Assembly: GCA_038320555.1 (NCBI GenBank)
Contig: JBBQEJ010000033.1
Span: 1-38,944 of the forward strand
Length of the DNA stretch: 38,944 nucleotides
Direction: 5' to 3'
DNA from: JALZOC01 sp038320555
Lineage (GTDB): Bacteria > Acidobacteriota > Vicinamibacteria > Vicinamibacterales > 2-12-FULL-66-21
The notes below the pieces were generated by a model. The model did no database searches. It had not been told where the DNA came from and saw nothing but the letters and a program-made list of their open reading frames with translations. The first letter of the stretch is position 1; each line of letters starts with the position of its first letter. The position numbers were made by a program, and so were the translations under genes. Of the stretch, positions 32,173 to 38,944 are shown one piece after another.

Positions 32173-33339
32173 ATGAGCGCTCAGCGCGGCCGGTTGTGGG
32201 CGCTCGTCATCGACAATTCGCTGCTGCTCGGTGCCGGCGCCGCCGCCGGTCTCGCGTGGGCGAACTTCGACCATTCCACCTACGAGCGTTTCTCACAGGT
32301 GCTGCGCTTTGCCGTCAACGACGTGGGAATGGCGTTCTTCTTCGCGCTGGCGGTGAAGGAGATCATCGAGGCGACGCTGCCCGGCGGTCCGCTCGCATCT
32401 CCGCGCGAGGCTCTGGTGCCGATTCTTGCCGCGGCGGGGGGCATGGCAGGCCCCGCAGGTTTGTACGCGATTCAGGTGACCGTCCTGGGGCGCCCGGAGC
32501 TCATGCCAGGCTGGGCGATCCCCTGCGCGACCGACATCGCGTTTTCGTACCTCGCGGCGCGGTTCATATTTCCGCGCGATCATCCAGCGATCCCATTCCT
32601 GCTGCTGCTCGCGATCGCCGACGACGCGATCGGGCTGATTCTGCTGGGACTGTTCTATCCCGCCGCGCAGGTGTCGCTGCTGTTGTTCGGGGCGCTGATG
32701 CTCCCCGCATTGGGGGTCACGATCTGGCTGAAGCGGCGTCGCACGATGAATTTCTGGCCGTACGTGATCCTCGGTGGCGGGTTGTCGTGGGCGGCGTTGT
32801 TCCTTGGCGGACTGCACCCCGCGCTGGCCCTGGTGCCAATCCTGCCGTTCATGCCAAACGAGAAGCGTCATGTTGGATTGTTCGATCCCCGTGAGCACGA
32901 CCTGCCGGATACGATGAATCGTTTCGAGCACGCGTGGAAGATTCCCGTGCAGTTCATTTTGATGTTATTCGGCCTGGTGAACGCCGGGGTCATGTTCTCG
33001 AGCGTCGGTCCCGGAAGCTGGGTCGTGTTCCTGTCTTTGCTCCTCGGCAAGCCGCTCGGTATCGTGGGGATGATGTTCCTGGCTGTGCGGATGGGCCTGC
33101 GCGCGCCCGGTGGGCTTAGCTATCGCGACGCAACCGTCATGGCGATAGCGGCGGGCATTGGTTTCACTGTGGCGCTCTTTTTCGCCACAGCGGCATTCCG
33201 GCCCGGGCCGCTGCTGGACGAGGCGAAGATGGGCGCGCTAATGAGTTTCCTGGCGGGCCCCATTGCGATCGTGATGGGGCGGCGGATGGTCAGTAGTCTC
33301 TCGCGGAGATCGCGGAGTATTTCGCGCGGAGGACGCTGA
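32173..33339 (+). CDS. nhaA: Na+/H+ antiporter NhaA
   Basis: A 388-residue membrane protein. NhaA hallmarks are visible: an early NDVGMAFFFALAVKEI segment, ATDIAFSYLAARF in helix IV, and the IADDAIGLI motif in helix V with the two aspartates that bind Na+ and H+. WKIPVQF, NAGVMFSS and a GKPLGI helix also appear. The start ATG at 32173 follows the pyruvate kinase stop by 22 bases. It exchanges cytoplasmic Na+ for external H+ (family knowledge). The last 15-20 residues (SSLSRRSRSISRGGR) are low in complexity and are encoded by the start of a 9-bp repeat tract, so the native tail may have been replaced. Confidence 0.94.
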   Translation: MSAQRGRLWALVIDNSLLLGAGAAAGLAWANFDHSTYERFSQVLRFAVNDVGMAFFFALAVKEIIEATLPGGPLASPREALVPILAAAGGMAGPAGLYAIQVTVLGRPELMPGWAIPCATDIAFSYLAARFIFPRDHPAIPFLLLLAIADDAIGLILLGLFYPAAQVSLLLFGALMLPALGVTIWLKRRRTMNFWPYVILGGGLSWAALFLGGLHPALALVPILPFMPNEKRHVGLFDPREHDLPDTMNRFEHAWKIPVQFILMLFGLVNAGVMFSSVGPGSWVVFLSLLLGKPLGIVGMMFLAVRMGLRAPGGLSYRDATVMAIAAGIGFTVALFFATAAFRPGPLLDEAKMGALMSFLAGPIAIVMGRRMVSSLSRRSRSISRGGR

Positions 33340-33452
33340 GCACGCCGAGAGGCGCGGGTGCGACCGGATCACCCGCCCCGTTGTCGCCCGCGCGGGCGAT
33401 CCGGTCGCTCCCGCGGCCCTTTGCGTCCTCGGCGCTCTCTGCGCGATACACT
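33302..33452. repeat. long imperfect inverted repeat with nonamer start
   Basis: The tract begins with 9-bp units cgcggagat and cgcggagta (33302, 33311) inside the nhaA 3' end. Beyond the stop, GCGACCGGATC (33360-33370) pairs perfectly with GATCCGGTCGC (33398-33408). The flanking 30-40 bases on each side (33320-33355 against 33410-33447) are also largely complementary, with gcgtcctc/gaggacgc type matches. The result is a stem of about 55 bases per arm, a likely transcript-end structure. Confidence 0.75.
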
Positions 33453-33466
33453 CCCCGATCTCGGCG

Positions 33467-33491
33467 CGAGAGGCGGGCCTCTCGGGTTTTT
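33467..33491 (+). terminator. Rho-independent terminator after nhaA
   Basis: CGAGAGG (33467-33473) pairs with CCTCTCG (33478-33484) around CGGG, followed by GGTTTTT. This is a classic intrinsic terminator on the forward strand. It probably ends the run from the alcohol dehydrogenase through nhaA, and it separates that run from the reverse-strand SRPBCC gene. Confidence 0.85.
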
Positions 33492-33508
33492 GGAACTACT
33501 TCTATCCA

Positions 33509-33991
33509 CTAGGTCCCCTCGACATAGCGTTTCAACGCGCCCATCGACACCTGCCATCCGAGATCGATGACGCTGTAGTAGCGGCGCCAGCGAGGCGAAT
33601 CTTCGAAGCCGGACTGCCGCACTCGCAGCCGGCACGCGGCGCCGTCCATCACGCAGTGCACTTGCAGCGACATCGGGCCGATCGGGTTCGTGTCGGGCGG
33701 AAGCCACCAGGCGTCGCCGACGACGAGCTCACGGCCGGGATCGTACTCGACGACGCTGCCGTAGAAGACGCCACCGAGGCGGCCGAGGATATCGTCGGCT
33801 TCACCGGTGGGCTCCCACTCGACGGCATAGATGCCGAGCGGCCGAGCGGTCGTCACGGACCGCACGGCCTGCCACCAGACCGCGAGGGCCGCCGGATCGA
33901 AAAACGCGGCAAGAACCCGCGTGGGCGCGGCGCTGATCAGGATCGACTGATCGAACGAGAGGATCTGAGTCTCGCGGGGCACCGGCGGCAT
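33509..33991 (-). CDS. SRPBCC (AHSA1-like) domain protein
   Basis: A 160-residue protein from ATG 33991 with the START/Bet-v1-like fold. It has an initial strand and helices (SILISAAPTRVLAAFFDPAALAVWWQA), then alternating strands (GIYAVEWEPTGEADDILGRLGGVFYGSVVEYDPGREL), and a long C-terminal helix (RRYYSVIDLGWQVSMGALKRYVEG). The WW pair and GW...L..Y end are typical for AHSA1/activator-type members, which bind hydrophobic ligands or act as toxin- or polyketide-like stress proteins. No specific ligand is predictable. It is divergent from the iron-transporter gene with a 44-base gap. Confidence 0.87.
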   Translation of the reverse strand: MPPVPRETQILSFDQSILISAAPTRVLAAFFDPAALAVWWQAVRSVTTARPLGIYAVEWEPTGEADDILGRLGGVFYGSVVEYDPGRELVVGDAWWLPPDTNPIGPMSLQVHCVMDGAACRLRVRQSGFEDSPRWRRYYSVIDLGWQVSMGALKRYVEGT

Positions 33992-34035
33992 GCTAGCGAC
34001 TACCGGCGGAGGAGTAAAGCGGCTATGCTGGTTCG

Positions 34036-35184
34036 ATGGACGCGCCAGTTCTGGCTCAACGGAGCGACCCTCCATCAGATCGCCCGCAGGCCGACGAGTC
34101 CTGGGACGAACATTATCGCGACGAACGCGACGCGGCGTACCTGTACCGCGCGTTGGCCGCGGTGGAAATCAACGCCGAGCGCAGGGAACTGTTCGTGAAG
34201 CTCGCGCTCGTCGAGGATCGCCACGCCGAGCGCTGGGAGACGCTATTTGCCGAGAGCGGCCGGCCGTTGCCGCGGTACGCGACTGCCCAGCGCACCAGGC
34301 TGCTCGCGTGGGTCGCAAAACATTTCGGCACGTCGCCGATCCTGCCGTTGATGCTTGCCGAGGAGGGGCGCGAAGTGCAGGCCTACCTGGGCATGGCCCG
34401 CCAGTCCAGCCATCGCCACACACACCAGGCCGCCGTCGATATCGCGTCGGACTCGGCGGTACACGCCCGGGAGCTCGCTCAGATGATGGGCCGCAACGGG
34501 GAGCCCTGGCACGTGGGCGGCTCCGGTGGTTACCTGCGCAGCATTGTATACGGCTTCAACGACGGGCTGACGGCGAACTTCGGTCTCGTCGCCGGCGTCC
34601 TCGGCGCGTCGGTCGCGCCGCATGTCGTGATCATCAGCGGCGTAGCGGGCGCTATCGCCGATGCGTTGTCGATGGGATCCAGCGGGTACCTCGCCGCGAA
34701 GAGCGAGGCCGAGGTTCAGGCCCATCAGATCGATCTGGAACGGTCCGAGATGCGCCTCATGCCTGACCTGGAGGAAGAGGAGCTCGCGCTCATCTACGAA
34801 GCGAAGGGCCTGTCTGCGGAACGCGCACGTGAAACCGCACAAGCCATGATGCAGGACCCGTCTCTGGCGCTCGATGCGATGGTGCGCGAGGAACTGAACA
34901 TCCATCCCGCGGAGCTCGCGCCGCTCAAAGACGGCATCGTCACGGGCGCGGCAACCGCGATCGGCGCCTTCATTCCAATCTTTCCGTTCTTCTTTCTGGA
35001 CCACTGGACCGCCGTCTGGACGTCGCTCGCGATCAGCATGCTGACGCATTTCGGGATCGGCGCGGCCCGCAGCATTTTCACGGGCCGCAGCGTCTGGGCG
35101 AGCGGACGCGACATGTTCCTCGTCGGCTTTGGCGTGGCGGCGATTGGCTACGTGATCGGCGAGCTGGTCACGCGGTTACTCTGA
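34036..35184 (+). CDS. mbfA: MbfA-like iron transporter (ferritin-like domain plus VIT1/CCC1)
   Basis: A 382-residue fusion. Residues about 24-155 form a ferritin-like four-helix domain with the Glu/His ligands expected for a di-iron site: E30, E44 and E60-x2-H63 (VEDRHAERW), and a second set around E109-E110 and H143-E146. From about residue 165 a VIT1/CCC1 transporter follows (GFNDGLTANFGLVAGVLG, SMGSSGYLAAKSE, then AAIGAFIPIFPFFFLD and two more helices). MbfA proteins of this layout export iron and protect from peroxide in alphaproteobacteria. The role here is inferred. A GGAGGAG lies 22 bases upstream, too far for this ATG, so an earlier start of translation or a leader may exist. Confidence 0.88.
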   Translation: MDAPVLAQRSDPPSDRPQADESWDEHYRDERDAAYLYRALAAVEINAERRELFVKLALVEDRHAERWETLFAESGRPLPRYATAQRTRLLAWVAKHFGTSPILPLMLAEEGREVQAYLGMARQSSHRHTHQAAVDIASDSAVHARELAQMMGRNGEPWHVGGSGGYLRSIVYGFNDGLTANFGLVAGVLGASVAPHVVIISGVAGAIADALSMGSSGYLAAKSEAEVQAHQIDLERSEMRLMPDLEEEELALIYEAKGLSAERARETAQAMMQDPSLALDAMVREELNIHPAELAPLKDGIVTGAATAIGAFIPIFPFFFLDHWTAVWTSLAISMLTHFGIGAARSIFTGRSVWASGRDMFLVGFGVAAIGYVIGELVTRLL

Positions 35185-35196
35185 GTTTCAGAGAGG

Positions 35197-35241
35197 GTGC
35201 CACGGGTGCCATGCGTGCCATGCGTGCCATGCGTGCCACGC
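35197..35241. repeat. GTGCCATGC nonamer array
   Basis: Five contiguous 9-bp units follow the transporter gene: gtgccacgg, three copies of gtgccatgc, and gtgccacgc. They end 31 bases before the stop of the convergent cytochrome gene. Confidence 0.92.
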
Positions 35242-35271
35242 CGCCGGAGGGGTGACGCGACACGTCGGAGA

Positions 35272-35718
35272 CTACTTGGTCGCGGGCTTGCGCAGGGTCT
35301 GCACGTACGCCACGACGGCCCACAGTTGTTCTTTAGTGAGGTCGTCCTTGACCGCCGGCATCTTCGGCTTCTTGCGGCCGTTCCACGCCTTGAAAAAAAT
35401 CACTCCGTCGGGGTTTTTCGCCCCGCGGTCGGCGCGTGTCATATCCATGTCTTCCTGCGCGTCCGGATCCGCGTCGGGACCATCGCCGCGGCCGCCCGGG
35501 CCGTGGCATTTCTGGCATTTGTCCTTGAAGATGGCTTTGCCGGTTGCGAGCAGTTTCGCGTCGACCGGAAGGGGATTCTTTGTGGTCTCGGCCTCGGGCG
35601 GCAACGTCCAGCCGCCGGCCGATTTCGCCGGTGGCTGAGAGGGCTGCTTTGCCGCTATTGCGGCCGCCGTCATCGATCCAACGCACAACACAATCGCCGC
35701 GAACGATCGCCGATTCAT
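35272..35718 (-). CDS. exported mono-heme cytochrome c
   Basis: A 148-residue class I cytochrome from ATG 35718. The signal peptide is MNRRSFAAIVLCVGSMTAAAIA. The heme site is CQKCH (C68, C71, H72), and the distal ligand is probably M120 in KPKMPAVKD, at the usual distance. A Pro-rich linker (residues 25-50) separates the signal from the heme domain, and a C-terminal helix (EQLWAVVAYVQTLR) closes the fold. It would shuttle electrons in the periplasm, possibly for the quinoprotein far upstream; no partner gene is adjacent. Confidence 0.93.
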   Translation of the reverse strand: MNRRSFAAIVLCVGSMTAAAIAAKQPSQPPAKSAGGWTLPPEAETTKNPLPVDAKLLATGKAIFKDKCQKCHGPGGRGDGPDADPDAQEDMDMTRADRGAKNPDGVIFFKAWNGRKKPKMPAVKDDLTKEQLWAVVAYVQTLRKPATK

Positions 35719-35779
35719 GGACGCTGTCTCCGTTCTTACCCCTTCAAGCCCATCCTGATTGGTTCTGATGGCGGCTCAG

Positions 35780-35808
35780 CCCTGAGTCCTGAACCCTGAG
35801 CCCTGCAG
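35780..35808. repeat. CCTGAGY heptamer array
   Basis: Four 7-bp steps of the cctgaNN word (cctgagt, cctgaac, cctgagc, cctgcag) lie in the gap between the divergent cytochrome and LOG-like genes, about 20 bases before the GTG at 35827. Confidence 0.8.
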
Positions 35809-35826
35809 AGATGATACAGTTTTTCG

Positions 35827-36687
35827 GTGAACAACGACCATCCTCTGGCATATGAAGACGACGAGTTCATGCAGAGCACCGAGGCGCGTCCCATCCGCAT
35901 CCTCGCGGAATACCTGGACCCCTTACGGCGCTTCAAGGCCCACAACATTCAGGACACGGTCGTGTTCTTCGGATCGGCGCGCGTGCTCAGCCGCACGATC
36001 GCCCAGCGCGCCCTCACGCGGCTCGAGACGGCGACAATCCGCGAGTCGGACCATAAGGCGGCACTCAAGCGAAGCCGCAAGGCGCTCGAGTGGTCGCGCT
36101 ACTATGAGGACGCGCGCGAACTGGCCAAGCGCCTCACGAAGTGGAGCATGGCCCTCGAGGCGCAGCGTCATCGCTTCGTGGTCTGTTCCGGCGGGGGCCC
36201 TGGCATCATGGAAGCAGCCAACCGCGGCGCGAAGGAAGCCGGCGGGAAATCCGTCGGCCTCAACATCCGTCTGCCGTTCGAGCAGGCGCCCAACCGGTAC
36301 ATCACCAAGGATCTGGTCTTCAACTTCCACTACTTCTTCATGCGGAAGTTCTGGTTTGCCTACCTTGCCAAGGCTCTGGTGATCTTTCCCGGCGGGTTTG
36401 GCACAATCGACGAGATGTTCGAAATCCTCACCCTCGCGCAGACGCGCAAGCTCTCCAAGAAGCTGCTCGTCATTCTCTACGGCAGCGAGTACTGGAGCCA
36501 GGTCTTCCACCTGGAGCCGTTGGCGGAGTGGGGCGCGATCAATGAGGACGACCTGAAGCTGCTCTGCCGCGTGGATTCGGTCGACGATGCGTTGACCGAG
36601 TTGCAGCGGCACCTGATGAAGCACCATATGGTGCCGCAGACGCCGCAGGAAACGAAGGCCCCCGGTATCGCGAAGACGCGCGGATGA
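35827..36687 (+). CDS. LOG/TIGR00730-like Rossmann protein
   Basis: A 286-residue protein with the nucleotide-binding fold of LOG/lysine-decarboxylase-like proteins. The start is a GTG at 35827. Motifs: an early IQDTVVFFGSARV (first strand with GSAR), VVCSGGGPGIMEAANRGA, and PGGFGTIDE (residues 188-196), the signature of phosphoribohydrolases that release cytokinin-type bases from nucleotides. The N-terminal helix-rich extension and a long basic insertion (HKAALKRSRKALEW) make it longer than plant LOG (about 215). In bacteria the usual substrates are AMP or similar nucleotides; plant-hormone production need not be implied. It ends 12 bases before the DinB-like gene. Confidence 0.88.
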   Translation: MNNDHPLAYEDDEFMQSTEARPIRILAEYLDPLRRFKAHNIQDTVVFFGSARVLSRTIAQRALTRLETATIRESDHKAALKRSRKALEWSRYYEDARELAKRLTKWSMALEAQRHRFVVCSGGGPGIMEAANRGAKEAGGKSVGLNIRLPFEQAPNRYITKDLVFNFHYFFMRKFWFAYLAKALVIFPGGFGTIDEMFEILTLAQTRKLSKKLLVILYGSEYWSQVFHLEPLAEWGAINEDDLKLLCRVDSVDDALTELQRHLMKHHMVPQTPQETKAPGIAKTRG

Positions 36688-36699
36688 AGGAGGACTGAG

Positions 36700-37179
36700 G
36701 TGCTGGCCGAGGAACGCAAGAAACTCGTGGATTTGTACCGCGAAGGCTATGCGGCGGTTGCCGAGGCGCTGCTCAAAATCACGCCGGAAGAAATGGACGT
36801 CAAACCAGACCCCGGGCGATGGTCGGTGCGCGAGATCATCCATCACCTCGCCGACAGCGAAATGACCGCCGCCGTGCGGCTTCGCCTGCTGCTCGCGCAG
36901 GATCGGCCGACCATTCAGGGATACGATCAGGATGAGTTCGCGCGGCGCCTCCATTACGATCGGCCGCACCAGGTGTCGCTCGAGCTGTTCCAGATCGTGA
37001 GGCAGTCGACCGCGGAGATCCTCGATCGGTTGACGCCCGCCGAATGGGTTCGCGAGGGGACGCACACCGAGGCCGGGCCTTACGGCGTCGAAGGCTGGTT
37101 GAAGACGTATAGCGCCCATGCGCACAAGCACGCGCGCCAGATACGTGTTGCGCGGGATGCGGCGGTTAAAAAGACTTAA
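36700..37179 (+). CDS. DinB-like metalloprotein
   Basis: A 159-residue DinB/YfiT-fold four-helix protein. The GTG at 36700 has a perfect AAGGAGG at 36686-36692. The three-His metal site is evident: H48-H49 region in VREIIHHLADSE and the H140/H144 pair in YSAHAHKHARQI. Other family features are PGRWSVREI near 39-46 and DRLTPAEW. Members act as thiol S-transferases (bacillithiol, mycothiol) or have unknown roles; no thiol-biosynthesis gene is nearby. It lies 12 bases downstream of the LOG-like gene, and its stop converges on the DUF1343 gene. Confidence 0.88.
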   Translation: MLAEERKKLVDLYREGYAAVAEALLKITPEEMDVKPDPGRWSVREIIHHLADSEMTAAVRLRLLLAQDRPTIQGYDQDEFARRLHYDRPHQVSLELFQIVRQSTAEILDRLTPAEWVREGTHTEAGPYGVEGWLKTYSAHAHKHARQIRVARDAAVKKT

Positions 37180-37198
37180 AGTGTGATTTCTCGAGCGA

Positions 37199-38392
37199 CT
37201 AATAAAGAAGGTACTTCTCCCGCGTCCGGCGGAACGCCTCTTCGTCGGCCCTCCAGCTCGCAACCAGCGGGGCGACATCCTCGCCGGCGTCGAGCACGGT
37301 GCGCAGCCGGCCGGATCCATACAGGATGTCGATCGGCTGCTTCCGGTCCTCGTACTCGTACGGGGGCTCGCGCCAGGGGAAGCGCGCCGGATCCTGCCGG
37401 CGGAATTCCGCCATCAATTCGACCGCGGTGCGCACGGGACGAAAGCTTCGCCGGTTGAGCACGTGCACCTGACACCCGCCGCACGTCTCCTTCGCGTACT
37501 TGTGAAAGGTGGGTTCAAAAAAAGCCGGACGGAAGTGGACGCCAGGCAGGCCACGCGCGTTCATGGCGTCAGCCAGCCGTTCGCCGTCGATCCAGGGCGC
37601 GCCGATGAGCTCGAAGGGCCTGGTAGTGCCGCGCCCTTCCGACAACCGAGTGCCTTCGAACAGCACCGCCCCGGGATAGACGATGGCGCTGTCGAGCGTC
37701 GGCAGGTTCGGCGACGGGATGATCCAGGGGACTCCGGTCTCGTCGTAATACATCGACCGGCGCCATCCGCCGAGCGGCATGACATCGAGCGAGGCGCCGA
37801 TGCCGAACGCGTCGTTGAACAGCCGAGCCAGTTCGCCAATCGTCATCCCGTGACGCAGTGGAATCGGAAACTGCCCCACAAACGAGGCGTACGCCGGATC
37901 GAGCAGGTGTCCTTCGACATCATCTCCCCCGATCGGGTTCGGCCTGTCGCAGACGACCACGTGCACGCCGTGACGGGCGGCGGCGCGCATGCAGTTGGCC
38001 ATCGTGTAGATGTAGGTGTAGACGCGCGTCCCGACGTCCTGCAAATCGACTACGAGGACGTCGATGGCCCGAAGCATCTCGGCGGTCGGCTCGCGCGTCT
38101 CGCTGTAGAGCGAGTACACCGGCAGGTGCCGCCGCGGGTCGCGTGCGTGAGGCGTCTCGATCATGTTGTCCTGCAGATCCGAGCGCAGGCCATGTTGCGG
38201 ACCGAAGAGCGCGGCGACGGTGACGTCGGGATCCCCGACAAGGCGATCGGCCGTGTGCCGGAAGGCGCTGTCGATTGACGCCGGATTGCACACCACGCCG
38301 ACGCGGCGGCCGGCGACGAGCGAGCGATCGGTGTCGAGAAGCCGATCGATCCCGAGAGCGACAGCGGTAGATGCGGATACGGTCGCGGACAT
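37199..38392 (-). CDS. namZ: DUF1343 protein, NamZ-like N-acetylmuramidase
   Basis: A 397-residue protein from ATG 38392 (sequence upstream of it in that frame is shadow). It matches DUF1343 (NamZ), which in Bacillus is an exo-N-acetylmuramidase that removes MurNAc from peptidoglycan fragments. The N-terminal Rossmann-like part carries FGPQHGLRSDLQDN where many members have PEHG; the Gln variant exists in a subgroup, so activity is not excluded. Further motifs are VDLQDVGTRVYTYIYTM, VCDRPNPIGG, IPSPNLPT and EGTRLSEGRGTTRPFE. No signal peptide is seen from this start, which suggests a cytoplasmic recycling role. The gene follows an unknown reading frame by 7 bases. Confidence 0.9.
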   Translation of the reverse strand: MSATVSASTAVALGIDRLLDTDRSLVAGRRVGVVCNPASIDSAFRHTADRLVGDPDVTVAALFGPQHGLRSDLQDNMIETPHARDPRRHLPVYSLYSETREPTAEMLRAIDVLVVDLQDVGTRVYTYIYTMANCMRAAARHGVHVVVCDRPNPIGGDDVEGHLLDPAYASFVGQFPIPLRHGMTIGELARLFNDAFGIGASLDVMPLGGWRRSMYYDETGVPWIIPSPNLPTLDSAIVYPGAVLFEGTRLSEGRGTTRPFELIGAPWIDGERLADAMNARGLPGVHFRPAFFEPTFHKYAKETCGGCQVHVLNRRSFRPVRTAVELMAEFRRQDPARFPWREPPYEYEDRKQPIDILYGSGRLRTVLDAGEDVAPLVASWRADEEAFRRTREKYLLY

Positions 38393-38399
38393 ACGGGGA

Positions 38400-38944
38400 T
38401 TATAGACCGGGCCGCGGACGGCGACCGGCCGCAACGAGCTCGCGGGCGATGAACGCGCCCCGTAACGCGTCGCTGTAGGAGTTGCAGCGGAACCGGTAGA
38501 GTTGCTCCCGATCAACGCGAATGAGCACCACGTCCCGTTCGACGTGCGGCGCGTCGCCGATCGCGTGCCACGCTGTCGCGATCCTGTTCGCGCCGCCGAC
38601 AAAGATCGCGCGACCGCTCGTCAGGAGCAGCCGGCCGCCCGGCTGTCCCGGCTCGTCCGGCATCGATGCGGGGGCCGTGTAGTGACACGATTCGACGCCC
38701 ACGACGCGGTGCCCGGTCGCCAGAAGCGGGAGGCCCGTCTGCCGCACGGCTGTGGCCAGTTCCGCGGCGTCGTGCAGCGCGTCGAGCATCTCGCGCTCGA
38801 TCTCGATGTCGTCCGGCGCGCGACCGAGCGCGTCGAGATCCGCGCGCAAGCGCCGGATCCGTTCCGGGTCCGGTGCTGCCACGGCGTCTGCCCATGCCCG
38901 CCTCCACTCGAGGCGCTCCCGATCCTCTGGCGGCGCACCGCGTC
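38400..38944 (-). CDS. 3' part of an unknown gene, cut by the window edge
   Basis: The frame is open from the right edge to the TAA at 38402-38400, giving at least 181 residues. The visible part begins RGAPPEDRERLEWRRAWADAV, has a helical stretch with many Arg and Asp (ERIRRLRADLDALGR, REMLDALHDAAELA), and then a beta-rich half (GRLLLTSGRAIFVGGANRIATAWHAIGD, ERDVVLIRVDREQLYRF). A Cys-His (ESCHYTAPA) and a terminal RFRCNSYSDALRGAFIAREL segment are notable. I do not recognise a family. A GTG at 38882 could be an internal start but the open frame argues against it. It precedes namZ by 7 bases, so the two are likely cotranscribed. Confidence 0.75.
   Translation of the reverse strand, partial: RGAPPEDRERLEWRRAWADAVAAPDPERIRRLRADLDALGRAPDDIEIEREMLDALHDAAELATAVRQTGLPLLATGHRVVGVESCHYTAPASMPDEPGQPGGRLLLTSGRAIFVGGANRIATAWHAIGDAPHVERDVVLIRVDREQLYRFRCNSYSDALRGAFIARELVAAGRRPRPGL

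Noticed and set aside
33358..33570. A 70-residue forward frame after nhaA.
   Set aside because: It lies within the inverted repeat and terminator and is made of repeat-derived Arg, Pro and Ser.

Overview
The window is GC-rich, densely coded bacterial chromosome with no mobile element, phage, CRISPR or rRNA/tRNA gene that I can recognise. The gene content suggests an Acidobacteriota chromosome, probably class Vicinamibacteria. The pointers are a Planctomycete-type DUF1592 cytochrome paired with a Tat-exported DUF1552 protein, an Oar-like TonB-dependent receptor remnant, a soluble quinoprotein dehydrogenase, a ferritin-VIT (MbfA-type) iron transporter and many lone exported enzymes. This taxon call is inference from family distribution; no marker gene is present.

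Layout. 1-5300: a doubtful small ORF, then the translationally coupled DUF1592 cytochrome and DUF1552 pair, then CutC. 5270-9840: a decayed TonB receptor tail, a PQQ dehydrogenase, an exported alpha/beta esterase framed by mirrored heptamer arrays, and a convergent lipoprotein asparaginase. 9849-18680: a divergent small protein, an intergenic region with phased TCCACA boxes, and a tightly overlapping four-gene run (exported protein, AddB, AddA, DUF488), whose core is the AddAB recombination helicase-nuclease. 18680-22610: a cluster of very small proteins (two zinc ribbons, a W-x-A/EA-x-W protein, an acidic-tailed protein), a J-domain protein with half a zinc finger, two membrane proteins and an Mrp-type Fe-S carrier ATPase. 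22870-25550: an abutting active/inactive M16 protease pair. 25730-29540: a small membrane protein, a hydrolase, an amidase with a 50-residue overlapping upstream partner, and an outer-membrane barrel protein. 29626-33340: a zinc alcohol dehydrogenase, pyruvate kinase (frameshifted as given) and NhaA, ending in a clear terminator. 33500-38944: SRPBCC protein, MbfA-like transporter, cytochrome c, LOG-like protein, DinB-like protein, a NamZ/DUF1343 glycosidase and the 3' part of an unknown gene that runs off the right edge.

The most unusual signal is not a gene. At least eleven short tandem arrays lie at gene ends or leaders, and one lies inside addB. All have a unit length of exactly 7 or 9 bp but unrelated unit sequences. 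Two carry the same words in mirrored orientation on either side of one gene. They resemble in architecture the heptameric STRR repeats known from filamentous cyanobacteria, and could reflect a period-locked repeat-generating process in this genome. Two genes (pyruvate kinase and the TonB receptor remnant) are each explained by the loss of one G from a short G run, which could be real or a sequencing error.
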